Shown here in pieces: positions 17,501-26,332 of a DNA stretch of 64,000 bases; the first letter of the stretch is position 1, and each line of letters starts with the position of its first letter. The notes under the pieces were generated by a model, which had not been told where the DNA came from, ran no database searches, and saw only the letters and a list, made by a program, of their open reading frames with translations. The translations under genes were made by a program, and so were the position numbers. The DNA comes from Spirochaetota bacterium (GTDB lineage: Bacteria > Spirochaetota > UBA4802 > JAFGJZ01), in the NCBI GenBank assembly GCA_027858855.1, contig JAQIBV010000031.1, forward strand, positions 34,131-98,130, written 5' to 3'.

Positions 17501-18135
17501 TGAAACAGGTAAAGATTGATGTATCACTACTGGCTGTAACGCCCGATTCTGAAAAACTAATTGAAGAGGCCGGTCGTACCTGTTATCTTTCGTTCGATAA
17601 ATCCGGCACTAATGAGAATTTCATCACCAATGCTATAAAACGGGGGCATCTTTCTATTATTGAGCATGCCTCGGCATCGTTTCGTATCAAGGGGGCTTCG
17701 CGCGCCTTTACACACCAACTTGTTCGTCATCGTGTTGCTAGCTTTTCTCAACAGTCTCAGCGATACGTCGACGAAAACAACTTTAACTATGCTGTTCCTG
17801 AATCTATCCAAAATAATCCAGAAGCCCTTGAACTCTATACTTCATTTATGCAGCAGGCCCAGAGTACCTATAGTCAGCTTCGCAATATGAAAATACTGAA
17901 AGAAGATGCCCGCTTCATCTTACCCAACGCCTTAGAGAGTGAAATTGTTTTTACCGCAAACTTCCGTGAGCTCCGTCATTTCTTCGATATTCGTCTTGAG
18001 AAAAAAGCTCAATGGGAGATCCGTATTGTTGCCTTCAAAATGTTGCAGATCCTTCAGCATGAAGCTCCACAAGTCTTTGGCGATTACATATCTGATCAAG
18101 AGAATTTCACCGCCCAATCAAAATACAACAACTAA
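17500..18135 (+). CDS. thyX: Flavin-dependent thymidylate synthase
   Basis: 211 residues. ThyX methylates dUMP to dTMP using FAD, NADPH and methylenetetrahydrofolate. The signature RHRVASFSQQSQRY (Arg76-Arg88) matches the family motif RHRxxS(x)nSxR, and the surrounding SFRIKGASRAFTHQLVRHR is typical. Overlaps rnfA by one base, so it is part of the rnf transcript. The dCMP deaminase at 59.2 kb and the folate gene folC at 25 kb belong to the same nucleotide pathway. Confidence 0.96.
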   Translation: MKQVKIDVSLLAVTPDSEKLIEEAGRTCYLSFDKSGTNENFITNAIKRGHLSIIEHASASFRIKGASRAFTHQLVRHRVASFSQQSQRYVDENNFNYAVPESIQNNPEALELYTSFMQQAQSTYSQLRNMKILKEDARFILPNALESEIVFTANFRELRHFFDIRLEKKAQWEIRIVAFKMLQILQHEAPQVFGDYISDQENFTAQSKYNN

Positions 18136-18153
18136 CGTGAGGTAACAGTAATT

Positions 18154-18831
18154 ATGGGGAACTCCAAAGAGGAGAAACACTATTACGAAACTTCATTAAC
18201 GGCAAATATGGAGGATTATATTGAAACAATTGCCCTCCTCTCTAAAAAAAATCGGGTTGTTCGGGTTCGTGACATCGCCCGCGAGCTGAATATCAAGATG
18301 CCCTCTGTTTCAGCCGCGCTGAATAAACTAAAAGAACTAAAGCTCATAGATTATGAAAAATATGGCTATATCGAACTTACACCATCCGGTGCAATAATTG
18401 CAGAAAAAATTTACGACAAACATTCGCTCATTGCTCGCTTCCTTCATGAACTTCTGAAACTTGATGAAAACCAAGCTTCTGAAGAGGCCTGTCGTCTGGA
18501 ACACTATCTTTCACCGGAAAGTTGCAGCCAGATTTACAAGCTGATGAAATTCTTTAATCGTGAATCTGAAGACAAAGCCGATTGGACCGAGCACCTAAAC
18601 ATAATCATGAAGCGTCGCACCTTAATAAACTACTCTATTGGCGATATGCTACGCATAATCGACCACGGTTCTGTTGACAATTCAGTCTGTCCTTTAGGAG
18701 CCTGCTGTACCATTCATGATGTTAATAACGAAAATTCGGTTATCACAATAGATTGTAATAACCGGTTTGTAGATATTCCTTTTGAACAGGCAAGCACTGT
18801 CTATGCCTCTTATGCGGATCCTCTTATATGA
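18154..18831 (+). CDS. MntR/DtxR-family metal-dependent repressor
   Basis: 225 residues. N-terminal winged helix (VRVRDIARELNIKMPSVSAALNKLKELKLIDYEKYGYIELT), a dimerisation/metal domain and a C-terminal FeoA-like SH3 domain (about 150-225). The metal-binding residues mix two types: Asp and Glu in MEDYIET as in MntR, but Cys in EEACRLEHYLS as in DtxR/IdeR. Metal choice (Mn or Fe) is therefore open. The C-terminal domain has an unusual CPLGACC cluster. It sits 18 bases after thyX, so in the rnf transcript, and overlaps the next gene by four bases. Confidence 0.9.
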   Translation: MGNSKEEKHYYETSLTANMEDYIETIALLSKKNRVVRVRDIARELNIKMPSVSAALNKLKELKLIDYEKYGYIELTPSGAIIAEKIYDKHSLIARFLHELLKLDENQASEEACRLEHYLSPESCSQIYKLMKFFNRESEDKADWTEHLNIIMKRRTLINYSIGDMLRIIDHGSVDNSVCPLGACCTIHDVNNENSVITIDCNNRFVDIPFEQASTVYASYADPLI

Positions 18832-19478
18832 AACGGTTGTTAATTATAATCTTAACACCTGTTCTTCTGCTCTCTCTATTATTTTTTGTTCTTTTTAAAA
18901 CCTACACCATGTTGCCGGATACAAATACACTCGACAATGTTGCCCGCTCGTGTGCTGGTTTCGAGGTTAACCGTGTACTTATTAAGTCCTTTGCCGCCGC
19001 TCAAAAGTTTTCTGATAAACCTCTCTGTTATTCAATAATGAAGATTTTTTACCGCAAAAACATCTTTTCTGATGACTCATACATTTTGCAATATACCCTT
19101 TCGCGCAACCTGCTTTTGGTTGCAACAGACGAACGGCAGCCACAACATGTATCACAGATTCAAATCATGTTCATGATTCGACATATTGGTAAACAGATTA
19201 AAGATGATAATCAACTTACATGCCTCTATCTTGCCGCCTTGCGACACGGCAGTTTCACAGGCGCTGAAATAAGCAGATACTATTTTGGTAAACCTGTATC
19301 AGAATTATCGCTTACTGAAACTGTACGCCTTGCGGTACTAACAGTTTATCCTGAAGAAACGCCCTACTCTAACTCAGAAAAATTTAAAGTACGCGCCGCA
19401 CAGATACTAAAACACCTGTATCGACAGAATATTATTTCATCATCAGACTACCGGCTTTCACTCCTTGATTTCCGCTAA
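18828..19478 (+). CDS. Degenerate GT51 transglycosylase-like membrane protein
   Basis: 216 residues with one N-terminal membrane anchor (residues 4-26). The C-terminal 70 residues (ISRYYFGKPVSELSLTETVRLAVLTVYPEETPYSN..VRAAQILKHLYRQNIISSSDYR) match the end of the peptidoglycan transglycosylase domain of class A PBPs. The catalytic region of that domain (EDRRF-like motif and its Glu, and the STITQQ motif) is not present. I read it as an inactive or repurposed glycosyltransferase relic that could bind lipid II. It overlaps the regulator gene by four bases, so it is translated from the same message. Confidence 0.55.
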   Translation: MKRLLIIILTPVLLLSLLFFVLFKTYTMLPDTNTLDNVARSCAGFEVNRVLIKSFAAAQKFSDKPLCYSIMKIFYRKNIFSDDSYILQYTLSRNLLLVATDERQPQHVSQIQIMFMIRHIGKQIKDDNQLTCLYLAALRHGSFTGAEISRYYFGKPVSELSLTETVRLAVLTVYPEETPYSNSEKFKVRAAQILKHLYRQNIISSSDYRLSLLDFR

Positions 19479-19528
19479 CAATCAGGGCGAAATTCCCCCG
19501 AATCAACTTCTGTAAAAATTATTCTTAG

Positions 19529-21196
19529 TTAAAAATAATTTTTAAATCTTTTTTTGTACGATTTGTTAAAGAGTTTCAGTCCAAGCTTATTGTGTTCGGC
19601 AATGATTTCTTTAATAATTGAAGTTGTAGTAAGCGGGTTTATGGTAACTGCACGCAGCACCACAATTTCATCAGGGGCATATCTTGTTGATTCAAGAACG
19701 GTACGCGAAACAAACGAAAGATCGTTATTACGGATATCACGATGCAGCTGAATATTAACTTCGTTTAAGCTGCTGTTAATGCGTGACGCCATTTTAAGTG
19801 TTTCGGCGCTGTTTTCAGAAATGAGCGATTCAAGATGCTTCTTGATTTTTACCGGAATGAAACGATAATTGAAAATAAAAAGTTCCGGATCATTTAAACT
19901 CTCGAAGTTTGGATGGATATCTATCTGGGTTTTAAAGTATGAGCTTATTGTAAATGCCTTTTCAAAAAGCAGTTTGAAACCTTCGGAACCTATAACCTTC
20001 AGTGCGACCCATGGACGCAGGGCGGCAAATGGGCGTGAACCCTCAATGGTAAAACGACCCTGGTCACGAGAATCAGGACGCACAACATATTGTGTTGTAT
20101 GTTGAAGCGACTGAAGATCTTTCTGGTTGTTAAATAAAACCATTCCCATGGAAAGCGGAAGATACAGCAGTTTATGTGAATCAAAGGTAACCGAATCGGC
20201 ATCCTCGATTCCCTTAAAAAGATGCGAATAATCGTCAACAAACAGAACCGGTCCGCCCCAAGCTGCGTCTACATGAAAGCGAGTGTTATATTTTCTGGCA
20301 AGTCTATTCATCTCGTAAAGATTATCAATATTACCGGTTTCGGTTGTACCTGCAATACCTATAAGGGACAGTATTTTAATCTTCTGTTCATGGTTTTGGT
20401 TATAGGCTTCTATCTCATTCAGCTCTTTTCGCAGAATATTCAGGTCAATTTTGTTTGAACCTGTATCTACAGGAATCTTTATTACATTGCTGTCACCTAT
20501 TCCACATGTGTCGGCAATCTTATCGAATGAATAGTGCCCCCGCTTCGAAATCAGAATCACAGTGCGCTCGCAGTTATAATGACGGTAGGCCTCAGCAATT
20601 CCAGCACGTGCAATCCCCGGGAAACGACCATCCGGCGCAAACAGCAGATTACGTGCAACCATCATTGCAGTCAGGTTTGCCAGTGTTCCGTCAGAAGTCA
20701 CATTCCCCAATGCTACTCTGTGATTCTGTACAGTCTCACGGTAAAACTTGGCGCTCTTCTGATAGATCAACCGGTGAATCCAGCAGAGCAATTCACGTTC
20801 AACAAAGGTCGACGCCTTTGCGGTCTCTATCTTAACCTGATTCTGATTAAGCGAGCTAATTATCATATCAATAAGGATGGTAAAATAGGGAATTGCGCTG
20901 GTCATGTGACCAATATAATAGGGGCTGTAAACCTTTACAGAATGTGAGGCAATTTTATTCTCAATTTCGGGAAAGATATCTCGTAAAAGTTGAGGGTCAC
21001 GTGGTATTGATATGTCTGAAAAGAGTGATGTAAGCTCATCAAGAGTAATCGAGCTGTGCAACCCGCCCTTCTGCTTGAAAGATTTATACATCATGTCAAG
21101 AATCTGTTTACCAAATTCAAGAAACTTGTCCTGTGATTCGGGAAAAACAAAGAGCTTTCGGAGGTGTTCTATGTCGGTACTGATTTTCTCATACAT
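19529..21196 (-). CDS. PLP-dependent group II decarboxylase, PanP-like (aspartate 1-decarboxylase candidate)
   Basis: About 555 residues from the ATG chosen near 21196; a longer frame to 21262 would overlap the upstream gene. It belongs to the glutamate/tyrosine decarboxylase group. The PLP lysine is in TFDSHKLLYLPLSMG, the PLP-binding Asp and Ala in HVDAAWGGP, and a TSDGTLANLTAMMVARN loop is visible. The segment IGHMTSAIPYFT..SLNQNQVKIETAKASTFVERELL closely resembles PanP, which makes beta-alanine from aspartate for coenzyme A. Other substrates such as glutamate are possible. Confidence 0.82.
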   Translation of the reverse strand: MYEKISTDIEHLRKLFVFPESQDKFLEFGKQILDMMYKSFKQKGGLHSSITLDELTSLFSDISIPRDPQLLRDIFPEIENKIASHSVKVYSPYYIGHMTSAIPYFTILIDMIISSLNQNQVKIETAKASTFVERELLCWIHRLIYQKSAKFYRETVQNHRVALGNVTSDGTLANLTAMMVARNLLFAPDGRFPGIARAGIAEAYRHYNCERTVILISKRGHYSFDKIADTCGIGDSNVIKIPVDTGSNKIDLNILRKELNEIEAYNQNHEQKIKILSLIGIAGTTETGNIDNLYEMNRLARKYNTRFHVDAAWGGPVLFVDDYSHLFKGIEDADSVTFDSHKLLYLPLSMGMVLFNNQKDLQSLQHTTQYVVRPDSRDQGRFTIEGSRPFAALRPWVALKVIGSEGFKLLFEKAFTISSYFKTQIDIHPNFESLNDPELFIFNYRFIPVKIKKHLESLISENSAETLKMASRINSSLNEVNIQLHRDIRNNDLSFVSRTVLESTRYAPDEIVVLRAVTINPLTTTSIIKEIIAEHNKLGLKLFNKSYKKRFKNYF

Positions 21197-21203
21197 ACAG
21201 CAG

Positions 21204-21632
21204 CTAAACCGGCCTTTTTCGGTAACGGGATATAAAACCAAGAAGAGCCATGGCGCCTGCAATCAGAAAGAAATAGAATGCTGTCTTCATTCCTAACTCG
21301 GTACCCAGCATGCGGTAGGCCAGAAGCATTTCAAGGTATTCGATATATTCTGTGGAAATGGCTCCATTTACTTTGTATTCATGATTCAGGATTGCAAGTG
21401 GTTCTTCCACAACAACACTGGTACCATCAAGCCCGGTATAACCAGCAAACGGTGATGGATTCATCAATAGTGTATAGGCTTCAGTAATCTGTTTCTGTGA
21501 ACCCTTAAGCAGTTCAGATACATGTGGTTCATAGGAGTGACGTGAATAGAGAGCAATCGAAATAATTATAGCGGCTGCCATAAAAAAAATTATAGATGTG
21601 GCAAAAAAAATTGAGCTGTCTTTAACATTCAT
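21204..21632 (-). CDS. Membrane protein of unknown function (142 aa)
   Basis: Two hydrophobic segments, near residues 8-28 and 115-135, with an acidic extracytoplasmic loop between them and a basic tail (RYRKRPV). No family recognised. Its stop codon lies just before the start of the decarboxylase gene, so the two are probably co-transcribed. Confidence 0.6.
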   Translation of the reverse strand: MNVKDSSIFFATSIIFFMAAAIIISIALYSRHSYEPHVSELLKGSQKQITEAYTLLMNPSPFAGYTGLDGTSVVVEEPLAILNHEYKVNGAISTEYIEYLEMLLAYRMLGTELGMKTAFYFFLIAGAMALLGFISRYRKRPV

Positions 21633-21704
21633 GGCTACTCCTATGGAATGTTTTACTTCATATACTTGTAGCTTTTTGAGGTCAATTAAAATACTGAAGG
21701 TCTG

Positions 21705-22415
21705 TTATTTGAGTCGTTCACGCAAAATAGCGGGTATAACAATGGATGCAGTTTCGGCCTTCAACTGGTTTAAAGACAACTTAAAGGTCTGCCAATCGTT
21801 TTTGCATGCCGCAGATAGCTCTGAATCATCAAAGCCACCCTCAGGGCCTACGGCTATCAATGTGTCACCAATTAGCAGATCACTATTTAACTCTGTACTA
21901 CTGTGAACATGGGCGATGAGCGCTGTACATGAATGCTGAACAAACAGATCTTCAGATGTAATTGCGTGCTCAAGAACAGGCATGTCGTGAGCCATACACT
22001 GTTTGAAGGTCTCTTCGATAATACGTAACCAGCGCGGCTCTTTTTTTGCGCACGAGTCATAATCGGGAATTGAACGCTTATAGACAACAGGTATTATTCG
22101 GTTAACTCCGATCTCCACACATTTTTCAATTATCAGATCGTTGCATTTCCCTTTTAAAAGCGGCATTGCTACACTCAAAGAGTTTTCAAAAGAGTGGCAC
22201 TCTTCGATACTTTTCACTAAAAGTGAGCAACAGCCGTCTGAGGCCGAGTGCAATGATGTATGTACCAGATTACCATTACCAAGACGAAGTAAAATTGTAT
22301 CACCAGTTTTATGGCGACGAACATTAACTATGTGATGATACAGTTCTCCACGTAACTCTGCAATGTCACCGACATAGAGTTCCCCATTTGTCTGGTCGTA
22401 TAGGTACTGTGGCAC
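21705..22415 (-). CDS. rsmE: 16S rRNA m3U1498 methyltransferase
   Basis: 236 residues, normal for RsmE, a SPOUT-class enzyme that methylates U1498 of 16S rRNA using S-adenosylmethionine. Seen: N-terminal PUA-like domain (YHHIVNVRRHKTGDTILLRLG), KCVEIGVNRIIPVVYKRS, and the knot motifs IAVGPEGGFDDSE and LKAETASIVIPAIL. Starts one base before the stop of the upstream gene (overlap at 22415), so translation is coupled. Confidence 0.95.
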   Translation of the reverse strand: MPQYLYDQTNGELYVGDIAELRGELYHHIVNVRRHKTGDTILLRLGNGNLVHTSLHSASDGCCSLLVKSIEECHSFENSLSVAMPLLKGKCNDLIIEKCVEIGVNRIIPVVYKRSIPDYDSCAKKEPRWLRIIEETFKQCMAHDMPVLEHAITSEDLFVQHSCTALIAHVHSSTELNSDLLIGDTLIAVGPEGGFDDSELSAACKNDWQTFKLSLNQLKAETASIVIPAILRERLK

Positions 22416-23179
22416 TATTTTACCGAGGCCATATTTTCATGGCGAAATGTTGTATTTGGAAATGTGACTTTATGGTCATAATCTGAAAATTCAATTATTG
22501 AGAGCGTTCCACTGCCAATGTGAAGCATGTCGTAGCGTACTGGAAAGTTGCGCTTATTGAACGATGACATCTTTGTAAAAGATAGAGTTTTCGTAATAGC
22601 ATTGTCGTTGTCATGGTAATCAATACGAATAGGAAGATAGTTAGAAGCTGCCACATAAAGAGTCAGCTTACCATATTTACCATCCTTGAAAATCGGGTCC
22701 AGGTTCAGGATAATAACATCGTTACTTTTATAGGTAGTTTTTCGTAATATTTTACCTGTGTAGTTACTCTGAAGGTCGGCATTAGAGATGTCTATGAACG
22801 AAAAGTTTGATTCGAATATAGGGTCATACCTGTCGACATCCACCTTGTGAAAAAGCTTTAGTGAAAGGATATTGTACACCCAGGTATCCTCACCACCAAG
22901 ATTATAAAGAATTCGTATTTCGTTACCACGTTGTTTACTGGAAAAGGTAAAAAGATAGTTATCTTTGGCAACATAAGTAAGTATATCTCGTACAACTGAG
23001 CGACCATCCGGATAGATGTGCATAAGGTTTCCCTTCATTTGGCCAGACGGATACTGTAACACATCGTCAACGCGGGCAAGAATCTCTTGCGCGGTGACCT
23101 CAACAAGGCGGCTCTCCTGTGAAGTAATTATTAGTGGTACAAAGAATAACAACAGAAGAATAATTTTTATATAACGCAT
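22415..23179 (-). CDS. Outer-membrane lipoprotein-sorting-like protein (LolA/COG2834 type)
   Basis: 254 residues with a cleavable signal peptide (IILLLLFFVPLIITS). The pattern resembles COG2834: an early MKGNLMHIYPDGR, a central FESNFSFIDISNADLQSNYTGKIL, and SNYLPIRIDYHDND. Proteins of this type are periplasmic carriers of lipid or lipoprotein. This one has no lipobox. It is followed by rsmE with a one-base overlap and preceded by a Yip1-like membrane protein and sppA, suggesting an envelope-related operon. Confidence 0.8.
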   Translation of the reverse strand: MRYIKIILLLLFFVPLIITSQESRLVEVTAQEILARVDDVLQYPSGQMKGNLMHIYPDGRSVVRDILTYVAKDNYLFTFSSKQRGNEIRILYNLGGEDTWVYNILSLKLFHKVDVDRYDPIFESNFSFIDISNADLQSNYTGKILRKTTYKSNDVIILNLDPIFKDGKYGKLTLYVAASNYLPIRIDYHDNDNAITKTLSFTKMSSFNKRNFPVRYDMLHIGSGTLSIIEFSDYDHKVTFPNTTFRHENMASVK

Positions 23180-23194
23180 AAATTGTTTTCCACA

Positions 23195-23812
23195 TCAAAG
23201 ATATTGTGATATTGCATAAAACATAATCATAAATGAGCCTGTAGCAATAAAAAAGAGCAGGCATCCGGTAATAAATAGCGGCATAATTGTTGAAGCAAAA
23301 CTCTTCATCATGCTTATCTTATGTAAAAAGGCAACAGACCTTACAGCAAACATTATAGAGACGATGTTCAAAACAGAAAAAGATGTTGCGGCTAAAAGTC
23401 CGGGTGCTGTATATACAGGATGTATGGATACTAGAAACACTGTAATCGGTAGAACAAACAACCGTGGAAAAGAGGCCAGATTCAGAATAGAAAAAATTCT
23501 TAGAGTATCCGGTGTAACCTTCATCAGGCTGAGCGCAAAAGATGCCAGCGACGCCTTAATAACTTCCAGCAATAGCAGGAATAAAGCTAACGAAAAAAAT
23601 CCGTATGAGAGCTTAACAAAAAAAAGGCTGCTATTTTCTCTTTTAAGCGTGGAAACAGTAAGAATAAGGAAAAGTGCGTGCAAAATCGGAAAGACTACTG
23701 TTGCCGGCAAAAATGGTTTTCCCTCTTCAAGCAGAACAGCAAGCCGTTCGTTATCGAATAGCAGACAATAGAGATAGTCAGCCCACCTCAGTGTTCGTAT
23801 AGCTTCAATCAT
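23195..23812 (-). CDS. Yip1-like polytopic membrane protein
   Basis: 205 residues with five to six hydrophobic segments spaced over the whole length and few charged residues. The layout fits the Yip1 domain family (a cytosolic start followed by clustered membrane helices), but this is a weak match. It overlaps sppA by four bases and precedes the LolA-like gene. Confidence 0.55.
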   Translation of the reverse strand: MIEAIRTLRWADYLYCLLFDNERLAVLLEEGKPFLPATVVFPILHALFLILTVSTLKRENSSLFFVKLSYGFFSLALFLLLLEVIKASLASFALSLMKVTPDTLRIFSILNLASFPRLFVLPITVFLVSIHPVYTAPGLLAATSFSVLNIVSIMFAVRSVAFLHKISMMKSFASTIMPLFITGCLLFFIATGSFMIMFYAISQYL

Positions 23813-24747
23813 TGTATGTACCGGTATTCAACAAGAGATTTTGTTACTGGTGCTATTGCTCCATTCATAAAAGAGAGTCGGCCTTCTATTGATCCAAGAA
23901 ACTGATTGAAAGGTGATACCGGCTCTTTATAAACGGGTGAGTTTTCATCAAGCTTAGCCATCTCTTTTGCCTTTTTGATCGAATCGCTGTAAGTACCAAT
24001 CTCATCTACTAACTTGTATTCCAGAGCCTGTGTACCGCTGAAGATCCTTCCATCAGCATATTCACGGAACTCGTCTATTGGAAGATTTCGTCCAAGCGAG
24101 ACATCTTTCAGAAACTGCTTGTAGGTGCTGTCGATAACAGACTGCAACAGTTCACGTTCGTCATCGGTCATCTCGCGTGAAGCCGAAAGTATGTCCTTAT
24201 AACGTCCGCTCTTTATGATATTCATACTGATACCATATTTGTCAAAAAGGCCTTTCAGTGACGGTGAAGAGATAATGACGCCAATTGACCCTGTGATTGT
24301 TCCCTGGTTCGCGAAAATATAGCTGCATCCCGAGGCCACATAGTACCCCCCCGAAGCTGCTAAATCGCTCATTGATGCGACAACCGGGATATTCTTCTGA
24401 CGAATCTCTGTAATTTTTCTGAAAATTTCCTGTGTGGCAGCAACTGTTCCACCCGGTGAATTGATACGTATTACAATTGCCTTTATTTTGGGATCGTTCT
24501 CCAGCCGGTCCAGGTGCTCAACAATGGCATCAGAACCTTTTACATTTGAAAAAGCGGCCGATTCTCCGGAAGTTGTAATCGGTCCATACAGTTGAACGAT
24601 GGCTACTCCGGGTGCCGTATCCGGAAAAGATACTGACCCAGAGGTCGGAGTTTTATTTACAGTTATGCTGATTTGAATTATAGAAAGAATTGCAGAAACC
24701 GCAAGGAAGAGAACAATGATTGTTAAAACCTGTCTGTTTTTATCCAT
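23809..24747 (-). CDS. sppA: Signal peptide peptidase SppA
   Basis: 312 residues, the short (single-domain) form, with one N-terminal membrane anchor. SppA degrades leftover signal peptides in the inner membrane. The catalytic Ser lies in MSDLAASGGYYVA, and the general base Lys in IKSGRYKDILSA. The PGGTVAATQEIF loop is also present. It is the first gene of the run down to rsmE, overlapping the next gene by four bases. Confidence 0.95.
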   Translation of the reverse strand: MDKNRQVLTIIVLFLAVSAILSIIQISITVNKTPTSGSVSFPDTAPGVAIVQLYGPITTSGESAAFSNVKGSDAIVEHLDRLENDPKIKAIVIRINSPGGTVAATQEIFRKITEIRQKNIPVVASMSDLAASGGYYVASGCSYIFANQGTITGSIGVIISSPSLKGLFDKYGISMNIIKSGRYKDILSASREMTDDERELLQSVIDSTYKQFLKDVSLGRNLPIDEFREYADGRIFSGTQALEYKLVDEIGTYSDSIKKAKEMAKLDENSPVYKEPVSPFNQFLGSIEGRLSFMNGAIAPVTKSLVEYRYIQ

Positions 24748-25069
24748 AGTTATCCCGATATAGTAATATAATGTCGGTACGCAATACCCAATACCGGTGC
24801 AGTGTTAACATATATTATGTTTTTATTGACAGGGGAGCACGAAATTTACTCTTAAATACGGGACTGAATAAGTAGCCGTTCAAGCCGTAAAAAATATCAA
24901 AAGTTTCGAAGTTCCCTATTGTTAAGAAATAGTTTAGTAGTTGTATTATTATTTTCAATTACTTTTTTTATTATGTGAAGGTAAAAACGTTGTGCAACCG
25001 TATGAATTCATACAGATTCGTAAGAATATCTTAAATACCACTGAAAATTTTTAAATAGAGAAAGCCGAT
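24748..25069. other. Divergent intergenic region with a MITE end and a palindrome
   Basis: About 320 bases between sppA and folC. GTTTCGAAGTTCCCTAT at 24903-24919 matches the right end of the MITE-like family and is a solo remnant. GTATGAATTCATAC at 25000-25013 is a perfect palindrome that could be an operator. No gene or clear promoter was recognised. Confidence 0.5.
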
Positions 25070-26293
25070 ATGTCATTTGAAACCAGTTTAAAACCCTATC
25101 TTAATAACGAGCAGAGTAGTGGCAATTTCAGTCGCTACTCCCCAGACGGCATAAAAGCGGCCGCTTCTGCTTTACAGAATCCACAGAACACCTACCCCGT
25201 CTTCCACATTGCCGGCACCAACGGGAAAGGATCAGTCGCTCACTATTTAGCCGAGATATTGATACGATCCGGCTACACAACCGCGGTTTTCACCTCGCCG
25301 CATCTGTGTACGGTACACGAACGCATCCGAATTAACAGAAAAATGATCGACGATCACACTGCTGTACAAATTATCGACTACATCGAACAGCACTGTGATA
25401 CCTCCGCCCTAACCTGGTTTGACATGCTGACTCTAATCGCTTTCGAATACTTCAAGCGAATGAAGGTCGACTATGCCGTTATTGAATGCGGTCTGGGCGG
25501 GCGACTAGACAGTACCAATATCTGTTCACAATCTGATGCGCTTATAACCTCTATTTCTCTCGATCACACCTCAATTCTTGGTAATACTCTTGAATCAATT
25601 ACCGCTGAAAAAGCTGCAATAATTAAGGGGGGCTCTGTAATTACCACAAACCGCGACGAACGCATTATTAAGATCATTGAGCAGTATTGTAAAAAGGCAA
25701 AGGCTGAGCTTTTGCTTCCCGACCGTGATTATCAGAGTTTCTGCCCTGAAAACAGAACAATAAATGTCACAGTTGGCGATCGTCTTTTTGAGGCGATACC
25801 ATTTGACTCGCCCTCGCCAGTGCAGAGGCAGAACTTTGCAGCAGCACTTACACTTGCGACAACATGTGGAATTAACTTAAGCGTTTCAATTCTAAACGAA
25901 ACTCCATTTAGCCCACCGCATGGACGTTTCGAGCTTATTAGCAGCAATCCCCTTGTCGTTTATGACTGTGCGCATAATTCTGACGCAATTGCCGAAATGT
26001 TGTTGAACATTACCCGCTCCGGATACAGTAAAACGACCATCTTTTTATCTTTAATGAAAGATAAAAATTCTGAAGAGATTCTGTCACAAATAAAAGCGAG
26101 TGGACATAGAATCCTGTATGTGACTCTTTCCGACGAACGAGCCTGGTGTCCGACAGAATCTGATAATCTTACTATTGTGAAGCCTTCAGAGGTAGCAAGC
26201 CATATCTCTTCTGACGGATCGCTTAATCTTTTTTGTGGTTCTTTCAGATTATTTCCGATTCTGGCCGATATTATTGATAAAGGGTTCCTGTAA
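25070..26293 (+). CDS. folC: Bifunctional folylpolyglutamate/dihydrofolate synthase
   Basis: 407 residues, normal for FolC, which adds glutamate to folates with ATP. Seen: P-loop IAGTNGKGSVAHYLAE, FTSPHLCTVHERIRIN, IECGLGGRLDSTNI and SLDHTSILGNT in the first domain, and VVYDCAHNSDAIAEML in the C-terminal domain. The ATG at 25070 follows GAGAAAG. It runs ahead of an unknown gene. Confidence 0.95.
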   Translation: MSFETSLKPYLNNEQSSGNFSRYSPDGIKAAASALQNPQNTYPVFHIAGTNGKGSVAHYLAEILIRSGYTTAVFTSPHLCTVHERIRINRKMIDDHTAVQIIDYIEQHCDTSALTWFDMLTLIAFEYFKRMKVDYAVIECGLGGRLDSTNICSQSDALITSISLDHTSILGNTLESITAEKAAIIKGGSVITTNRDERIIKIIEQYCKKAKAELLLPDRDYQSFCPENRTINVTVGDRLFEAIPFDSPSPVQRQNFAAALTLATTCGINLSVSILNETPFSPPHGRFELISSNPLVVYDCAHNSDAIAEMLLNITRSGYSKTTIFLSLMKDKNSEEILSQIKASGHRILYVTLSDERAWCPTESDNLTIVKPSEVASHISSDGSLNLFCGSFRLFPILADIIDKGFL

Positions 26294-26332
26294 AAAAAAT
26301 AAATAATGCCGCCAATTCAACGGAGTATAGAA

